Positions 38,375-51,806 of a stretch of DNA of 64,000 nt are shown here, piece by piece; positions within the stretch are counted from its first letter, which is position 1, and every line of letters starts with the position of its first letter. This stretch comes from Caprimulgus europaeus (taxonomy: Eukaryota > Chordata > Aves > Caprimulgiformes > Caprimulgidae): positions 75,993,474 to 76,057,473 of the forward strand of contig OU015528.1 of NCBI GenBank assembly GCA_907165065.1, in the 5' to 3' direction. The notes beneath the pieces are model-generated. The model saw only the letters and a list, made by a program, of their open reading frames with translations, made no database searches and had not been told where the DNA came from. The translations under genes were made by a program, and so were the position numbers.

Positions 38375-38400
38375 TCCAGTTGCTGACGAAAGCAACTGGA
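38375..38400. repeat. Perfect 10-bp hairpin, 6-nt loop
   Basis: TCCAGTTGCT (38375-38384) and AGCAACTGGA (38391-38400) are exact reverse complements around GACGAA. The stem holds CAGTTG/CAACTG E-box-like cores on both arms. Confidence 0.85.
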
Positions 38401-41400
38401 TATACCCAGCCCCTTGCTGCTGGACTACTTCTGCTTTCCCATCCCACTTTCACCGTGTAGATTTGTGCAAAGTTCCTTTGTGGTCTGACTGCTGTTGTGT
38501 ATTATAAGAACAAACTGAGGAAAAAAAATTAAAATGTAGAACTCATTATTTATTCCAAAACATTGTCATGTTTTGTGATGTTGCAGCCTGGGCCCCAACA
38601 TTGTTTCATGTCCAAATCACAAGCTCACTGAGTACATGGCTCATTTTCATCAATAGAGCTTTTCCCCCCAGCTTTTGTTATAGACTGTATCGTCATAATA
38701 TCTGCTTAAATTTGATCCATGACCTGAATTGCCAATACACGAGGTACAATCAACCCTGTAATAACTTGCAGAGAGTTTAATAGGAAAACAAGGCAATGAT
38801 TAGTACAGTCACATTAATACAGGTACACAGTACATTTGAACTAGGTTTCTGTACATTACAGGACATTTTGTTTTTAAGGTATTTTATTTTTCCTAAACAG
38901 TGACCTTTTTTTTTCTTTTCCTAGGACTTTTCTGCTATGATGCCTGCCTAGCAAACATCTGTAACTGTAGCAAAAATACTTCTGGCAAAGGTAACTTCTT
39001 ATCTGCATGTAAATAGGACGAAGGTATGCCTCCTGGAAAAGGACTTGCAGCTTCATCCATGCTCATTCTTCTTGTTGCTTTTACTCAACCACACCAATGT
39101 GAACAACATGAATTTTTCTTTGCAGCAGATCAGAGTCTTTGTGCTATTTTGTCACTGTAAGAATCATTACCTATTTTTGTTGTTGGACACTGCTGTGCAT
39201 GGTTGTGCAGTATCTACAGATAAGATAGAGAAGAAAAGATGCAAAGTGCCATAAGTACATCTTAGATTCGTATCAATTGAAAAATTCAGGTTGTACTTTA
39301 AATTAGGTAACTTGCTTTTACTTCTTATAAGAAGAATTACAGTAAAGATGTAAGAGAAGATCTCAAAGTCCACATAAAATAGCGATCTAGCCAGCTCTGA
39401 GGCGTCATGCACTTGTAAGACCTGAGTGCATGGTGTAAGCTCACATTAACCACAGATTTCAATGATACTCAAGGCAAACAGAGCAACTTACAGCCCACAG
39501 AGGTACCTGCAACTCTCAGTGGAGAGCAGGGAGATCTGAACTCTGTCTAAGAGCAGTCCCAGAGCTCTATATTGTTCTGTGTTAAAAATACAAACTGTTT
39601 TTGCAGAAACAAAAATAATTAAAACATACATTTGCAAAAATGGGGAAATTTTCACCTCAAACAAGTAACAAAAAAAGTTACAATACAGCAAATTTGTTTT
39701 CTCTTATCATCACTTTGCAGTGATTTAAAGTCAGCATGCAACTTCCATAGTTTACACAGCTTGCCTGCAACCTAGGATGTCATAGGTGTAGGTTTGTTAA
39801 TAGATTATGCTAAATTTATTAGAATACTTGAATACTGACTAAAGAGCAAAGAGCTAGGTCATCTGTTTCTTTTAAATACAAGAAAAAATAACTAGAAAAT
39901 TAAAATTTAATGTAACCTTATTCCCAGGAGCTTTTTAGAGTCCAGACTTCAGACAGAGTAAAACTGGGCATCAACAGGCTAGAAGTAATTCATACAGTAG
40001 GTGCTCTGTCCAAGATATTTTTTTCTTCTATTAGGTCCAGAAACTTTATATACAACAAGAAAGATGTCAAATCTTCTGCAAAACACATGGGGCCCAACTC
40101 GCAGTTACTCTAAGTCAGTAGATCTTGCTCAATAGAGCTTTGTCAGTTTGTGTCAGCTGGAAATCTAACCCCAAAAGTCACATAAAAGACCCTGCCAATT
40201 AATTCCTGTTGGAGTCAATGAAAGTTTACATCAGTGTTTAAATACTTTTCTTCCCATCACCTCATTTGAGAGCTTTAATACCTATCTCCTGCTTCCAAGC
40301 CCATAACTCTCCCCAGGCTACATAAATCCTTTATTCTGGCACGTCCAGCCGAAACTTGACCCCAGTCAACAACATTTTGCAACTCTTGGCAAGGTCAGTT
40401 TTTCCAGCAAGAGGGAAGGCCAAGAGCTACAGGGACACCCACCAGCCTCAGCAGTGCCAGCTACTGGCAGGACTGAAATTCTTCCCTAAGATCACACCAG
40501 AGCAGAAAGGTTGTCCAGCTACAATGCCAAGTTAGCAAATGTGCCTAACAGCTCTATTGACGGGACATGTAAAAATTAAGGCTCAAATACATAACATGGA
40601 ACACAGACTCAGTCCTTCTCGAAGGAAGTCACATGGAAAGCCATGCAAGCCTCCCAAACACTAGAAACCGCCTCTGACTAATTATGTAGTAACTCCTTGC
40701 TTGCTTAAAACAAAGATTAATTACAGCCTAAGAGACTGAAAAGTGAAATTCACCCTACAAATGCTTGAAGGTGAATTTAGTTACTATGTGCAGAATAGGT
40801 GGTATCAGCTTGAGATCTGCCAGCACCTCCTGGGTCAGAGTGAGCCTAATGGGAAGCATGGTGCTAGGGTGACACATGTAGATTAATCCACTGGTAAATT
40901 TATAACCTATTCTTTGTGAAAAAGGTTTATTAAGTCCACATATTTTTCAGAACTGGATTGTCCACAGTTTCAAAGACTCACTTGAAATCCTTTCTATAAT
41001 AGATCACTGTTTAATTTGGGGCCTGGAAACCAAGATCCCTATTTAAAACCGAGTGTTAAAACTAAAGAAAAAATATCTGCTCCTTGCTTTTACTTTAAAG
41101 TTTTCCATAGTATCTTATAAATTATTGGATGGAATATGCTTAATTAAATGACTCAAAAGTCATACCAAGATTTCTAGCTCCAACTAAGTTCTGGCTCCAT
41201 TGACCTACTAATTTAATACATAAATGTAGTCTGCAGTTCAGGTATGTTAAGCTAAGATTTAGTCTTCTACTACTGAAGACTCTTGCAAAGTTACCTGAAC
41301 AAGTAAATTAATTTTTTATCAGATACAAATTATCTGTATAAAGCATCTCTTGAAGATAACCAGCTACAGACAATTTAACTTGACATTTGAAAAAAAAAAA

Positions 41401-42621
41401 AAAAGAAAAAAAATCCAGCACAACAGACATGACATTTTTCCAATAATCTGTGATCCACACATTCAACAAAAAAGAGAGACAGTACAATTATTGTTAGAAT
41501 CACTGCAGCCTCACAATATTTCTCCCTTTAGAAAAGCTTCAGTTTTAAATATCAGTTGTAAAAGACAAGAAAACCCCCAACAAAAAAAAGTCAGTGTCTG
41601 CAGATCAACAAGAGTTCAGTAAACGAAGTGGTTCATTAATATCAGCTTGGGACCAATTCAAGAACAAGTATCCTATAATGAATTATCAGAATGAACTCTG
41701 TACACAATGGATGCACAGGCTTTCCTAGATGAGGAATAAAAAACTGAGGAACCTATTCTACTTGTGATGAAACATGGGGAAACACACAACCAAAGAAAAT
41801 TATATAGAAATATAATAACTAACCAAACTCAAATGAATTGTTATTAAGGGAAATTAGAGTATAATCAGTATAAGCATGTTCAGCTGTTCATGTAAAAGAG
41901 GTTGGATGGTAACATTTAGGTTATGCTAAGAATTTTTTTACGGCCACAGAGCATTTTTCAGGAGTATTGGAGCTCCTGTCTGAACAGGTTCGCTGGGAGA
42001 CGGTGATACCCACCAGACACCACCCAAAGGGAACAGTTAGAGCGTTTTCCTTACGGATAAGGAATTCAGCTCCCACTCAGGTCAAGCAAAAGAAAATCTG
42101 GATCCTGATGTAAAGGCTGAGCAAGAGAGACTGAAAATCTACCTGGTTTCACTTTCCTGTGCTCCCTACTTGATGCAACGCCTTCAGATTAGCAGGGGTG
42201 CAAGAGAACCTTAAAGAATCTCTCTTGAACGAAGACTATTATATAGGCAATACTGTAACAATGACTGCTGAAATAATAACTATTAGAAGAGTTTAATTGC
42301 TCTAATGACACCCTTCCATGGGGACAGTGGGATATGCTACAACATCTGGGAAAATTCCATGTGGCACAGGTATTGCTGAATGCAGGTGATAAAACTCAGG
42401 TAAGTAAAGTTGCATGTCAACAGTGGAGGGGATTAGAAAAATGAAGGAGAGCAAGAAATGAAAAGAATTAGTCACATGTGCAGCTGTGAGACATAAAAAG
42501 AGCAGCTATGCGGAAAAGGAACTGCATATCAAAGGGGAGACTAAGCTTGGAGGGGGGTTTAATAAAGCAGAACAGTAACTGAGGTTACAGATTTTTATAA
42601 AGGGTTACTGAACAGAAGCAT

Positions 42622-42657
42622 CACACACACACATACACACAAAAGAAAAAAAAAAAG
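42622..42657. repeat. CA-rich and A-rich simple sequence
   Basis: An imperfect (CA)n run interrupted by a T, passing directly into an A-rich tract. Confidence 0.8.
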
Positions 42658-43045
42658 GAGGGAAACCACAAAATCTAAACCCCCAAGCTACATAATTTGC
42701 CACTAGGCAAAGCTCAGTGACAGCATTCAGCCCTGTGTTCTGGGCTTCAACCAGCTTCACCCTAACAACTTCTTGGAAAAAAAGCTGGTGCGTGCAAGAA
42801 ATTTGAGTGACTCCCCTGAGGAGCTGCCTTGCAAAGGCACAAATACTGAAGAAAGAGTTTTAGTAAGTAAGCAAGGAATGACTTGTTCTTAAAAGAGTTA
42901 AACCATAGTTTTGTTTAAGTAAATTATTTTTATGAGGAAAGGTGGTGAAGAACCCAGCCCAGGACTGAGCCTTCACTGCTGTGGGCTCTATACGTACAGA
43001 GCCATACATCTCTATAGCCATGATAAGTTTATAGCCAAAGCAGGT

Positions 43046-43190
43046 AAGACAGATATTAACAACTCCATTTTACCAGTGGGAACTGAGGCACACAGAGATT
43101 AACTCACTCATCCAAACTGACACAGAATGCTTGGGAAAAGCTCGAAATTATAACCTTATCTCTCAAGGCACGATGTAATGCTGCCACTGC
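43046..43190 (-). mobile_element. MIR-like SINE remnant (-)
   Basis: The best MIR-like match in the window. ATTAACAACTCCATTTTACC, then GGGAACTGAGGCACACAGAG and ATTAACTCACTCA lie in the order and spacing of the MIR complement (ccCCATTTTACagatgagGAAACTGAGGCACAgAGAGgTTAAgt). The following GACACAGAATGC and AGCTCGAAATTATAACC fit the aaGGTCACACAGc...ggaTTcGAACC part more loosely. This is a fossil insertion predating bird radiation if the assignment is right. Confidence 0.65.
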
Positions 43191-44309
43191 CCAGTTACCT
43201 TTCCTTTCAGTTCCACTGAGCACAGAACTAGACAAAGCTTCAAATTTGCAATGGGTTAATTATGAAAGAGCTGCAGAGATAGGCAGAAGTACATTAGGAT
43301 TCTCATTGATTTAAGAGATGAAGATGATGAAATGGTAGATGAAAGTCAGTATGATTAAGTAATGCATAAAGGAAAGGATGATCCTGTTTTTACCTACTTC
43401 CTGACACATGTGCATCCATGTAACTGGATGTCACTAATCACCACTCAGGAATGAAACTTTGGGGTAAAACAGATGCAAAAATAACACAACTTCCCCCTTC
43501 CCTCAAAATAAATGAGCCTGAACTCAATGTCTCAAGGCTTCAGCAGGGAAACCATTGCAAACTGCTATTGCATGTCCCAAAACATGGATACAAGACAAAC
43601 TTACACATAAAAAAGCCCATCTAGTGCATTGCTTTGCTAGCACAGATGCAACCAGTGTGTCAAACCACCGAATTCCTTTGCTGCAAGATGCTGTTGGGTC
43701 AAAGCTAAAGATGCAAAACCAGTCAGATAAATTAATGGAGGAAGCATTCATCAAGAAAAAGACATCACTGCTGGCATAGGAAGTCCCTGAACTGCTGTTC
43801 ACTGGAGGCTGGGAGAGCATTACTACACACTTACCATCATAGACTCCTACCAAGCACCTGCATTGCTGGTGTAGGAATTGTATATTACATTTTAGGGGTT
43901 AAGGCAATTTAAACCATTAAGCAAAGTAACATAGCAGCAACACTAAGTAAACCTCTTTGCAAGAGAGCATTCATTTGAATTGGATGGTTAAATCCCCCAT
44001 AAAGCACCTGGAAGATTTAACAACTCATGTCCAAATGAACAAGATGTAATAAGCTTGTATACAGGCTTGATATGAAAAGTGGATTGTTTTTAGTAAAACA
44101 GTGGAGAATAACCTCTTATTGAAAAGAGCAATATTGAATTTTAATCAGGGAAAAATAAAGATGCAAGAATAAATCTGCACAGGCTTAGAGAAGGACTAGA
44201 TGACTTTCTCAGCCATCAACAATGGATGCAGGAGAGTGTTACATCCTAATCTGCTATTTTCTGTTATCTTTACTTTTTCAATCACCCCACAGATCCTGCC
44301 TTTCTTAAG

Positions 44310-44329
44310 AAAAAAAAAAAAAAAAAAAA
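44310..44329. repeat. Poly(A) tract
   Basis: Twenty uninterrupted A residues. Confidence 0.9.
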
Positions 44330-47300
44330 GCCAAACCAAGAAAACCTGCCAGTATTGTCCTCTACAAAGTGCAGAGGAGGCACAGATACAAAAGATGAAA
44401 AAGCAATTAAAAACTCATACTTCAATATAGCTGGCCCTAATTTTACAGCCCAGTATTACTCACTTGAGTGACTGTAGAATTACACATTCAATCTGAAAGC
44501 AGAGGAATCCAGACTATGTTTTGTTGCTCATATTTGACATCTCAGAGCTTAGTGACAACCATCACCCTCCTGGTGGTTCTCATCTGTGTTGTGGCTTGGG
44601 ACTTATGTGACCCTCTTTCCTGACATGACCTGTATTCATGGAGGGGTTAACTGGGAAATCATTTCTCAAATGTGTTTTTAGTTATTACTAGATACACACA
44701 CCCTCTTTTCACTCGTATTTATTTTTTTAAATGTGACCATATTGTGGCAATTATAGGGGAATTTGTATTCTCCACTGACATCTGAAATTCCATTATCTGT
44801 ATTTCATGGTGGCGTTTGAGTCCAGCATTATGCCCCTAGGCCAAACTTTCAGGGTTTGTTTTCCTTTGTTTTTGAGTAGTGGGTGGAGACAACATTGTTC
44901 AGGTCCTCAGAGTAAAGCACATGTGAAATGATTTTTTTTTTTTTTTACCCCCTTTTCTGAACAGTAGCTCTGTGTTGGGGCGTCCATGCACTTAAATGGT
45001 CTGTTGGCATACTGAATACAATTCAGGAAGCCTTATCCTAAGGTGGAAAGGCAAAACCCAAAGCAAGATGTGCATCACTACGGTTGTCTCGGTTTATCAT
45101 TCTGTGCCAATAACCAAATTTGAGCCATCGTGCATCCTTTCCTTCCCCTTCCCCTTCCCCAATCTGAACACCTATTTAACCATCTTAGTTCACAGGCAAT
45201 CACAGGAGCTGGGTGTGGGGATAGAACTATTTGCCCCAAAATAGCTCATAATACAAACACCAACAAGGATGAAATTGCTCCTTCTGGACTGACTTGCCAA
45301 GCATGAAAAACACTTTTTTTTTTTTCCTGAAAAGCCAAACCATTTACAGGCTGTTTGGATGGTGTGCATGGTGGGAAAAAGCCTTTTGGAGAGAACATAT
45401 GAATTGGTACATCCGCCTGACACATGACGTGTTCCAAACAAGATGTTCCCACCTCCACTAGCCAAGTTGTACAGGCCAGTTCAATAGGACTTGTGAAATT
45501 CAGGTCATCTGTATGCAGAGCATTACAGCAGGATTCACTGCTTCACAGACTGTAAGTTGACTGCTCATCTGAGTGAAAACTACTCTTTGCTTGGATTTCA
45601 CCTTGAGGTTGGGAAGTTAAGTTAAAAACAATTTTTTTTCCTAGCAATAAGCCATAGAAAGGTCACATACTTCTTCAGAAAGGAATGCAAAGGGGTACAA
45701 GGTCTTCCCTGTATAGGTAACTCATGTGATTTATAGTGCTGCATTCAGCCTTGTTGGAGCCAAATTAAGGGAGAAAAGCAGCAGAGGAGACATGGCCTTG
45801 AGGGATTTTTTTTTTCTCCTTTTTGTGCCTCTTCTTGCCAGACTACTGCTCTGCTTTTGCTGTTGCAGGGGCCCAGAGAACAGACTTAGACTTCAGAAAC
45901 AGCGATGAAATCTGTCTTTATCACATATGAGGAACAAAACCACATCCCAGAAGTACAGGACAGGTTTTGAACAAGGATTAGAAACATCCCTGGAGTCACA
46001 GCAGCTGATCTTGGTGTTGCTTGTGCACTAGAGGGGCTAGATTCCAAGTCCCGTATAATTCTGAGGACAGATAAACTGGATTCCTGGCTCCAAGGAGTAC
46101 AACAGACCCGGCACTTATTCTAGTCTGACTATGAAAAGTGAGAAGGCATCTATAGGGAAGATCAGTCAGCAGTGTGTTAATATCAAAGCCTAGATGTTTT
46201 GGGAGCTGGGAGCTTACCTGAAAAGTGACAATAGGAGGGAGCAAAAAATAAATCCAGGAGCTCTCACAGATTTACTTTCCCATAATTTAAAAAATTCAGA
46301 TCACTATCCAGAAATCCAGTGAAAGAAAAGATTTTCTGAAGTGGGGTGTTTTGGGTTTTTTTTTCACATTAGACTGCGTTTAGAGCCCTAAAGATCCTCC
46401 TCCCCTTTACTGTGTGAAGCCAGTAAGTGCTGAGTATTGCAACTCACTCTTCTACCCCAAACAGACCCAACGAGAGAGAGAGGTCTGATGTAATATTTTA
46501 TATGCACATCATATTGCCATTTATTTATTTTAATATCTCTGTTGGCCCTCCCATCCCTGCTGGGTGACATCCAGTAAAATCCCCTGCCATCCTCCATCAT
46601 CACCTCTCCCACCCATTAGGCTGCACCACCAGCCACAACCTTCTCTGTTGTTATATTTTACTTTATTCCTTTATTATTACCTTTATTCCAAGGGCATAGG
46701 ATGTGCTTCCAGGGGATTTGGGGAGGAGGGCAGGGGAACCAGAACTCAACTGAGATGGGGGTTACCAGCACCAAGGTAGTCTACAGCTGCTCTGAGCCCC
46801 TGGGAATTATAACTCCCATGCCCAGCTTCCCCCCGCAGGAGATCTGCATTGTTCAGTCTTTCCCAGCTAAGCAGCTCTCAAACTGTGAGCGAGTGACAGA
46901 ACAAATTACAAAGGGTGCACAAGGAAAACAAAATTGGGAATTTGCCACTGTAGGACACTACTCTGGAGCTAATCGCAGCATTTGCTACAGCATTCTGTTT
47001 GGATCTTGAAGAATTGCTTTGATTTACCCAGAAGAAACACACAGAAACACTCCTCTATTTCTTATAGATATTAGTTACAGGCTCCCTGGATATATGGAGG
47101 GGAGACACTGAAAACAGTAAGCTTGGAAGCATCAAGCAGGCTAGAAATTGGCCTGCAAAAGAGGAATTAAAATTTACAAGAACTAGTAAAAGTGGCATTA
47201 CAATTTGATATCTTCCAAGCCATATAAGATGCATGTTGACTATTTTTTTTTTTTTTACTACCAGTGATCATTTCACATCTATTACATACTGCTGTTTCCC

Positions 47301-47864
47301 ACCTCTTAACTCTCTGCATCCTGCAGTTCATCTGCACAATGTCATATCTGTCCAGAGTTGCTGCTGTAATCATGCACAGTAACTACACAAAGACATGTCT
47401 AGTAAAATTGACTTAATCACATCTTTGACCTACTCTGTGTCCATACAGCTGTAATCTCCAGATTCACACACAAAGTTGGGAAACTTCAGTCATGCTGTAG
47501 GGAAAAAGTGCCAGGGAGATATTTCTTCTACAGTCATGTAAACACGTCGTTTTTCTAAGAAAACAAGATTCTTCCAGAGGGCAAGTCTCTGCTGCTTAAA
47601 TCATCTCGATTTTCAAGTCCTCTGTATCATCCGTCAACTCAGCAAAACCCAGGTGTCACCTGACTTGACTAGCAGAGGAATCAGAAGCAGCCTGACAGAG
47701 CTAGATAAACTTTAAAAATAATACCTGGGATAGCTTTCTGGAGCACACATCCTGTAAGACAACACATATGGAGCTCTGCAAAAGCACTTGACGACACACA
47801 GAAATCACCCCAGCTCTGGTCCGTAGCATGACCACCCAGCCCAGGTGCCAATCACAGCCCTGCA

Positions 47865-47898
47865 TAACACTACATGTAAGCTAACACTACATGTGAGC
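47865..47898. repeat. 17-bp tandem duplication
   Basis: TAACACTACATGTAAGC and TAACACTACATGTGAGC lie head to tail with one mismatch, and a third TAACA starts a partial copy. The pattern fits slippage. Confidence 0.9.
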
Positions 47899-49036
47899 TA
47901 ACATCCACACTGAAGTTCTGGAAGTCAAATAGAAATTCATCATTCTGTGCTGACAGTCCTAAATGACTTAAAAAAGCCCCCCTAAACCAACCAAACAACA
48001 ACAAAAACACAAAAAAAACCAACTCCTTATAAGAACACTATGTCAAGTCTCATACTACAGACAAGGATAAAGGATCTTACTCCACATTTCTACATGCAGG
48101 TTCAGAAGATGGCCAGAGAAATTTAAACTTCTGAAAAAAGAAAGTCCAACATTCTGCAAATATGAGGAAAAAAACCCCTAGTCAGGTAAGTAGACTTTAC
48201 AGTTTGACTTTTGAAGGGTTATTTTTCCTCTTTTAGCTTAGGACACATTAAGTTCTTTAAATCATTGTAGCAAGAAGCTCAAGTATTCTTTAATGTATTG
48301 TTGTTAGTATTATTATTATATATATAAAAAAATAATATCACAATTCACACACTCCTTCAAAAGCCCTGTAATTTACTCCCTTAAAAAAAAAAACAAAACA
48401 AACCAAAACCCCAAACAGCAAAAAAACCCAAGTCTATTAGCTGCAGCTTAAGAGCTGAGGGAAATAAACTTTATATTTAACTAATTGTATGATTTCACCA
48501 TCTACATTCACAAATGGTTCTAATGTTTTAGTGAAGTTTCTGCAAACCATCTGCAAACTTTTTACATGCCCGGTTCTCAACAGGCAAAAGCCGGCACTTA
48601 TAACAGCATTAAACATGGACATTTAACACTGCAGAGTTGTAATATCTGCAGTAGGCATTAACAGTTGTTGTTTTTTTTCCCCACCTTACCCTTCTTTTTA
48701 GCAGTTCGAGTTACCCTTTCTCACTATTCCAATTAAAAAACAGCAGTGCTGAAGGTAAAAAAATGGAGCAACCTTTAAGTATCAAACACATGCCTTAGAG
48801 AGGAAACAATCTGTGGAAGTTTCAACAACAAAATGAATCAAGCACATTTGTCCCCCTTCCTTCCCCCAACACTATTTCCCCCTTTTTGAGCAACTTTCTT
48901 AATGTTTTTTTGCTCCTCTGAAGTTTCCCACCCATTCCCCTGCAGAGCACAGCAAGGAAAGCAGAGAGTTAACCCAGCAGTTTCAACTGGTGTGAGCCTT
49001 TACTATTAACTTGAATTTACAGAACAATTTCGCCTT

Positions 49037-49063
49037 AAAAGAAAGAAAGAAAGAAAGAAAGAA
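49037..49063. repeat. (AAAG)n microsatellite
   Basis: Six AAAG units in a row, likely polymorphic in length. Confidence 0.9.
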
Positions 49064-49371
49064 TTCCTCACTGCACTGTAACACCAAGAAGTATATTTAA
49101 AATATCTCCCTCGGGTCTCTCTAAACATCTGCTTAAAGGTTTGCTGTATCTTAAAAGGGCTCTAATTACCAGAAACTCCTCTCTCACTTAAGCCCAGGGC
49201 TCACATTTCGGTTATAACTCAAGCTCCAGTTAATTTAGGGCTAAACCAAAAATGCCTGTACCAAACAGAAGAAAACATAGGCCTACCTTAAAACTTTCCA
49301 GCTTTTCAGAGGGTCCAAGTCAGAGATTATAGACACCATTGTAGTAATAATAACAATTTTTTATATATATT

Positions 49372-49387
49372 AAAAAAAAAAAAAAAA
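49372..49387. repeat. Poly(A) tract after a TA-rich run
   Basis: Sixteen A residues preceded by TTATATATATT. Confidence 0.85.
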
Positions 49388-50703
49388 CCACAACCCACGG
49401 CAGGGAAGCGTAACCACAAAAGCAGCGAGTACTCTACTCAGTGTGGGAATGACAACAAACCCAGCGCAGCTCTTCCTCCTTCTCAAGCTGATAAGCACTT
49501 GTCCCAGCTTCTCTCCACCCCCAAAATCAATCTTGTGCTATATTGCTTCACAGTCCCAGTTTCATTTCTTCACCACTACCTTTTAAAGCCCTGGTAATCT
49601 GCTCCAACTGATCAAATTTGACCTTTTTGTAGCCCACTTTATTCCAAGCACAGCCCTCAGTTAAATCTCTCTTTATTAACACTGTCCTTCTTGGCTTTCT
49701 TTTGGAACAAACACAGCTCAAGCTTGAAGCCTCCAGTCTTTGCCAGCAATAATTTCCAGATTATTGCAAGCTGCAGTCTTCTCCTTTTGGGTATTTCCTT
49801 CTGCCTCTGAGGTTTGCTTTTATATTATTTTCTGAAGAATGTTGAGGGGGGCGGGGGGGTGTCTCCCTCTCCCTGTTCTGGGCAGGTTGGAGTTTGACAG
49901 TTCTAAAGGAGGGACTTCCTAATACAACTCCTCTCCCACCCTTCCTTCTTCCCCTTACCCCCCTAGACAGACAGATACGCACATTAAAAACAGTTTATAA
50001 CCTTTTGAGTACAAAATAATCTTTCTTACCCCCTTTATTTTTAAAAATCTATTAGACTTGATAGACTTGTAAGCTGAAGCTGTGACCGAAAGCAGCCTGA
50101 TTTATAGCAAGACTGCTATTATGGCAGAATAATAATAAAAAGAGACTAATAACGCAAAGACAGATGTAACCCTTTGGGGGTTTGAAAGGGGAAAAGGTGC
50201 CTATGTAATTCCATTAAATCATTTTTTTCTTTTTGTTACTACTTAAATAGTAAAGCTTCCTCCAGATCACTATGGTGATGTGAAAAGTTGTGTAACTGCT
50301 GTTAGTGTGTGTTTATTTAGGAAAATCTAGATGATTGGCTTCTTTTGTGTTTCTTTAACATTTTCTGACATTGATTTACCTGCATTTGAATATTTGTCTT
50401 CCCCCTCCACCCCCCAAGTATTTTTTAATTAACCCTGTGAATAACTGTACCCTCTCCTTGAGCTCCACCAATTCATTGGGAGTTCTGGAAATTCTCAAAT
50501 TAAAATTCTGGGGAGGGGGGGAAGCAAGACTATCCCAAATTACAGTTACTTCCACTTTGCTATTTATACCACAGGCATATGTTCCTAGTTTCTCTCTGCC
50601 ACAAGTTCTCAAAAAAAGAGAGAGAAAAAAAAAAAAAAAGATTAAGATCAGGGCTTGTATGTTAAAAAGAATCAGTAATATGATGGTCACATAGACATCT
50701 GGT

Positions 50704-50723
50704 AGTGTGTGACATCACACACT
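50704..50723. repeat. Near-palindrome with 9-bp arms
   Basis: AGTGTGTGA (50704-50712) and TCACACACT (50715-50723) are exact reverse complements separated by CA. The centre TGACATCA resembles an AP-1/CRE-type site. Confidence 0.85.
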
Positions 50724-51107
50724 CCACTCACGGAAACAAAATGAAGGGTATAATAAGGTGTAATTAATTTTCAAGTCTGATTTAAGTCTTCCACTACCTA
50801 CTCCTCTGTTGAGATAAATCTCAAACTATGTCTAAACTGTTCTCAGGGCTCCTTTGTATGCTGGTTTTGGGCAGCTTGAACTTCCCCTTGCTGGTGTCCC
50901 TATTGTACAAAAAGGCAGCACAGTCTGCCCTTGCCAGAAGTTGACACTGAGGCTTTCCACTGCCCCCAAAAGATTTTGTGACCCTTTTGTGTCAAACACA
51001 AGCCAGGAGATATCGGTCAGATAGAAACAACCAGTTTTAAACTACCTGGATACAGAATGCCTCCAGTGCATTATTTGCCTTCCATTTGGGAGAGATCTAC
51101 CTCGAGT

Positions 51108-51143
51108 CCTCTCCCACCTCTTTTTCCTCTCCTACCTCTTTTT
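51108..51143. repeat. 18-bp pyrimidine-rich tandem duplication
   Basis: CCTCTCCCACCTCTTTTT is followed at once by CCTCTCCTACCTCTTTTT, one mismatch in 18. It lies in an otherwise ordinary segment. Confidence 0.9.
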
Positions 51144-51786
51144 CCACCCCTCAGCCTGGTGAAGCTCCTGACTCAGCATGTGGGGCCATATCAGTTGAAC
51201 AGTTTAGCAAGTTAAGCACCGAGTTCAGATATTTGGATTTTACATCTTCCCAGGAGCAAGGGCTCCAACAGCTTTGCTTTATCTCTGAGGGGGTGTAAGA
51301 AGGATAAACACATCAGAGACTGATGATGGTGAGATTGCAGGTGCAGATCTGGGGGAGGAGGGTGAACAGCTGGGGGTTACAGATGCTCCACCTTCCTCTT
51401 AACAGCCAGCATGGCACAGGGTGCTTCTCACCTGATACACATATCTCTGAGCACTTCTTCAAAGATAAGGGTTGTATCCACCTCTGGAGACTTTGGGGCC
51501 ATATATTTGTTTACTTCCAGAAGATGGGTTGGATGCTTGCCACAGAAAATGGAATTGGATCACCACTTGTCTAATGTTTCTTTGTGCTGCTAAGGAAACC
51601 TTCATTTTTAGTGTGGTAAGCAATTAAAAAGAGATTGGCTAGTGTCTCTTCCTTTCTTCCCAAAAGTTTGTAAGCCACTGTTATACAGGTTAATCCCTTG
51701 CTCGAGGCTGAGGAGGACATAAGTGGTTACAGTACACTGTCTCTTCTCTTTCCTCACTAACTTACTGTCACATTTGCATGGTTTAA

Positions 51787-51806
51787 CGCTATATTCACAT
51801 ATAGCG
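51787..51806. repeat. Perfect 8-bp hairpin, 4-nt loop
   Basis: CGCTATAT and ATATAGCG flank the loop TCAC; a further GCTATAT follows immediately. Confidence 0.8.

Larger units (their letters stand above)
33321..43045. other. Long gene-free AT-rich stretch
   Basis: Nearly 10 kb with no recognised coding sequence or interspersed repeat. It holds TA-rich sequence at about 35517-35548, an A/C-rich and A-run segment near 36490-36600, T-runs near 37912-37925 and 38011-38021, an inverted repeat at 38375-38400, A-runs near 41390-41412, a CA-rich tract at 42622-42657, and a small group of CpGs at about 41941-42055. None of the open frames (up to 107 codons) shows a domain. Confidence 0.45.

Noticed and set aside
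41941..42055. Five CpGs close together with an ordinary base context
   Set aside because: Weaker than the patches at 4.8 and 24.4 kb and without motifs; kept only as a note in the region entry.
43524..43853. A 109-codon minus-strand frame with a 74-codon plus-strand frame inside it
   Set aside because: Mutually overlapping on opposite strands, with no domain; cannot be supported as genes.
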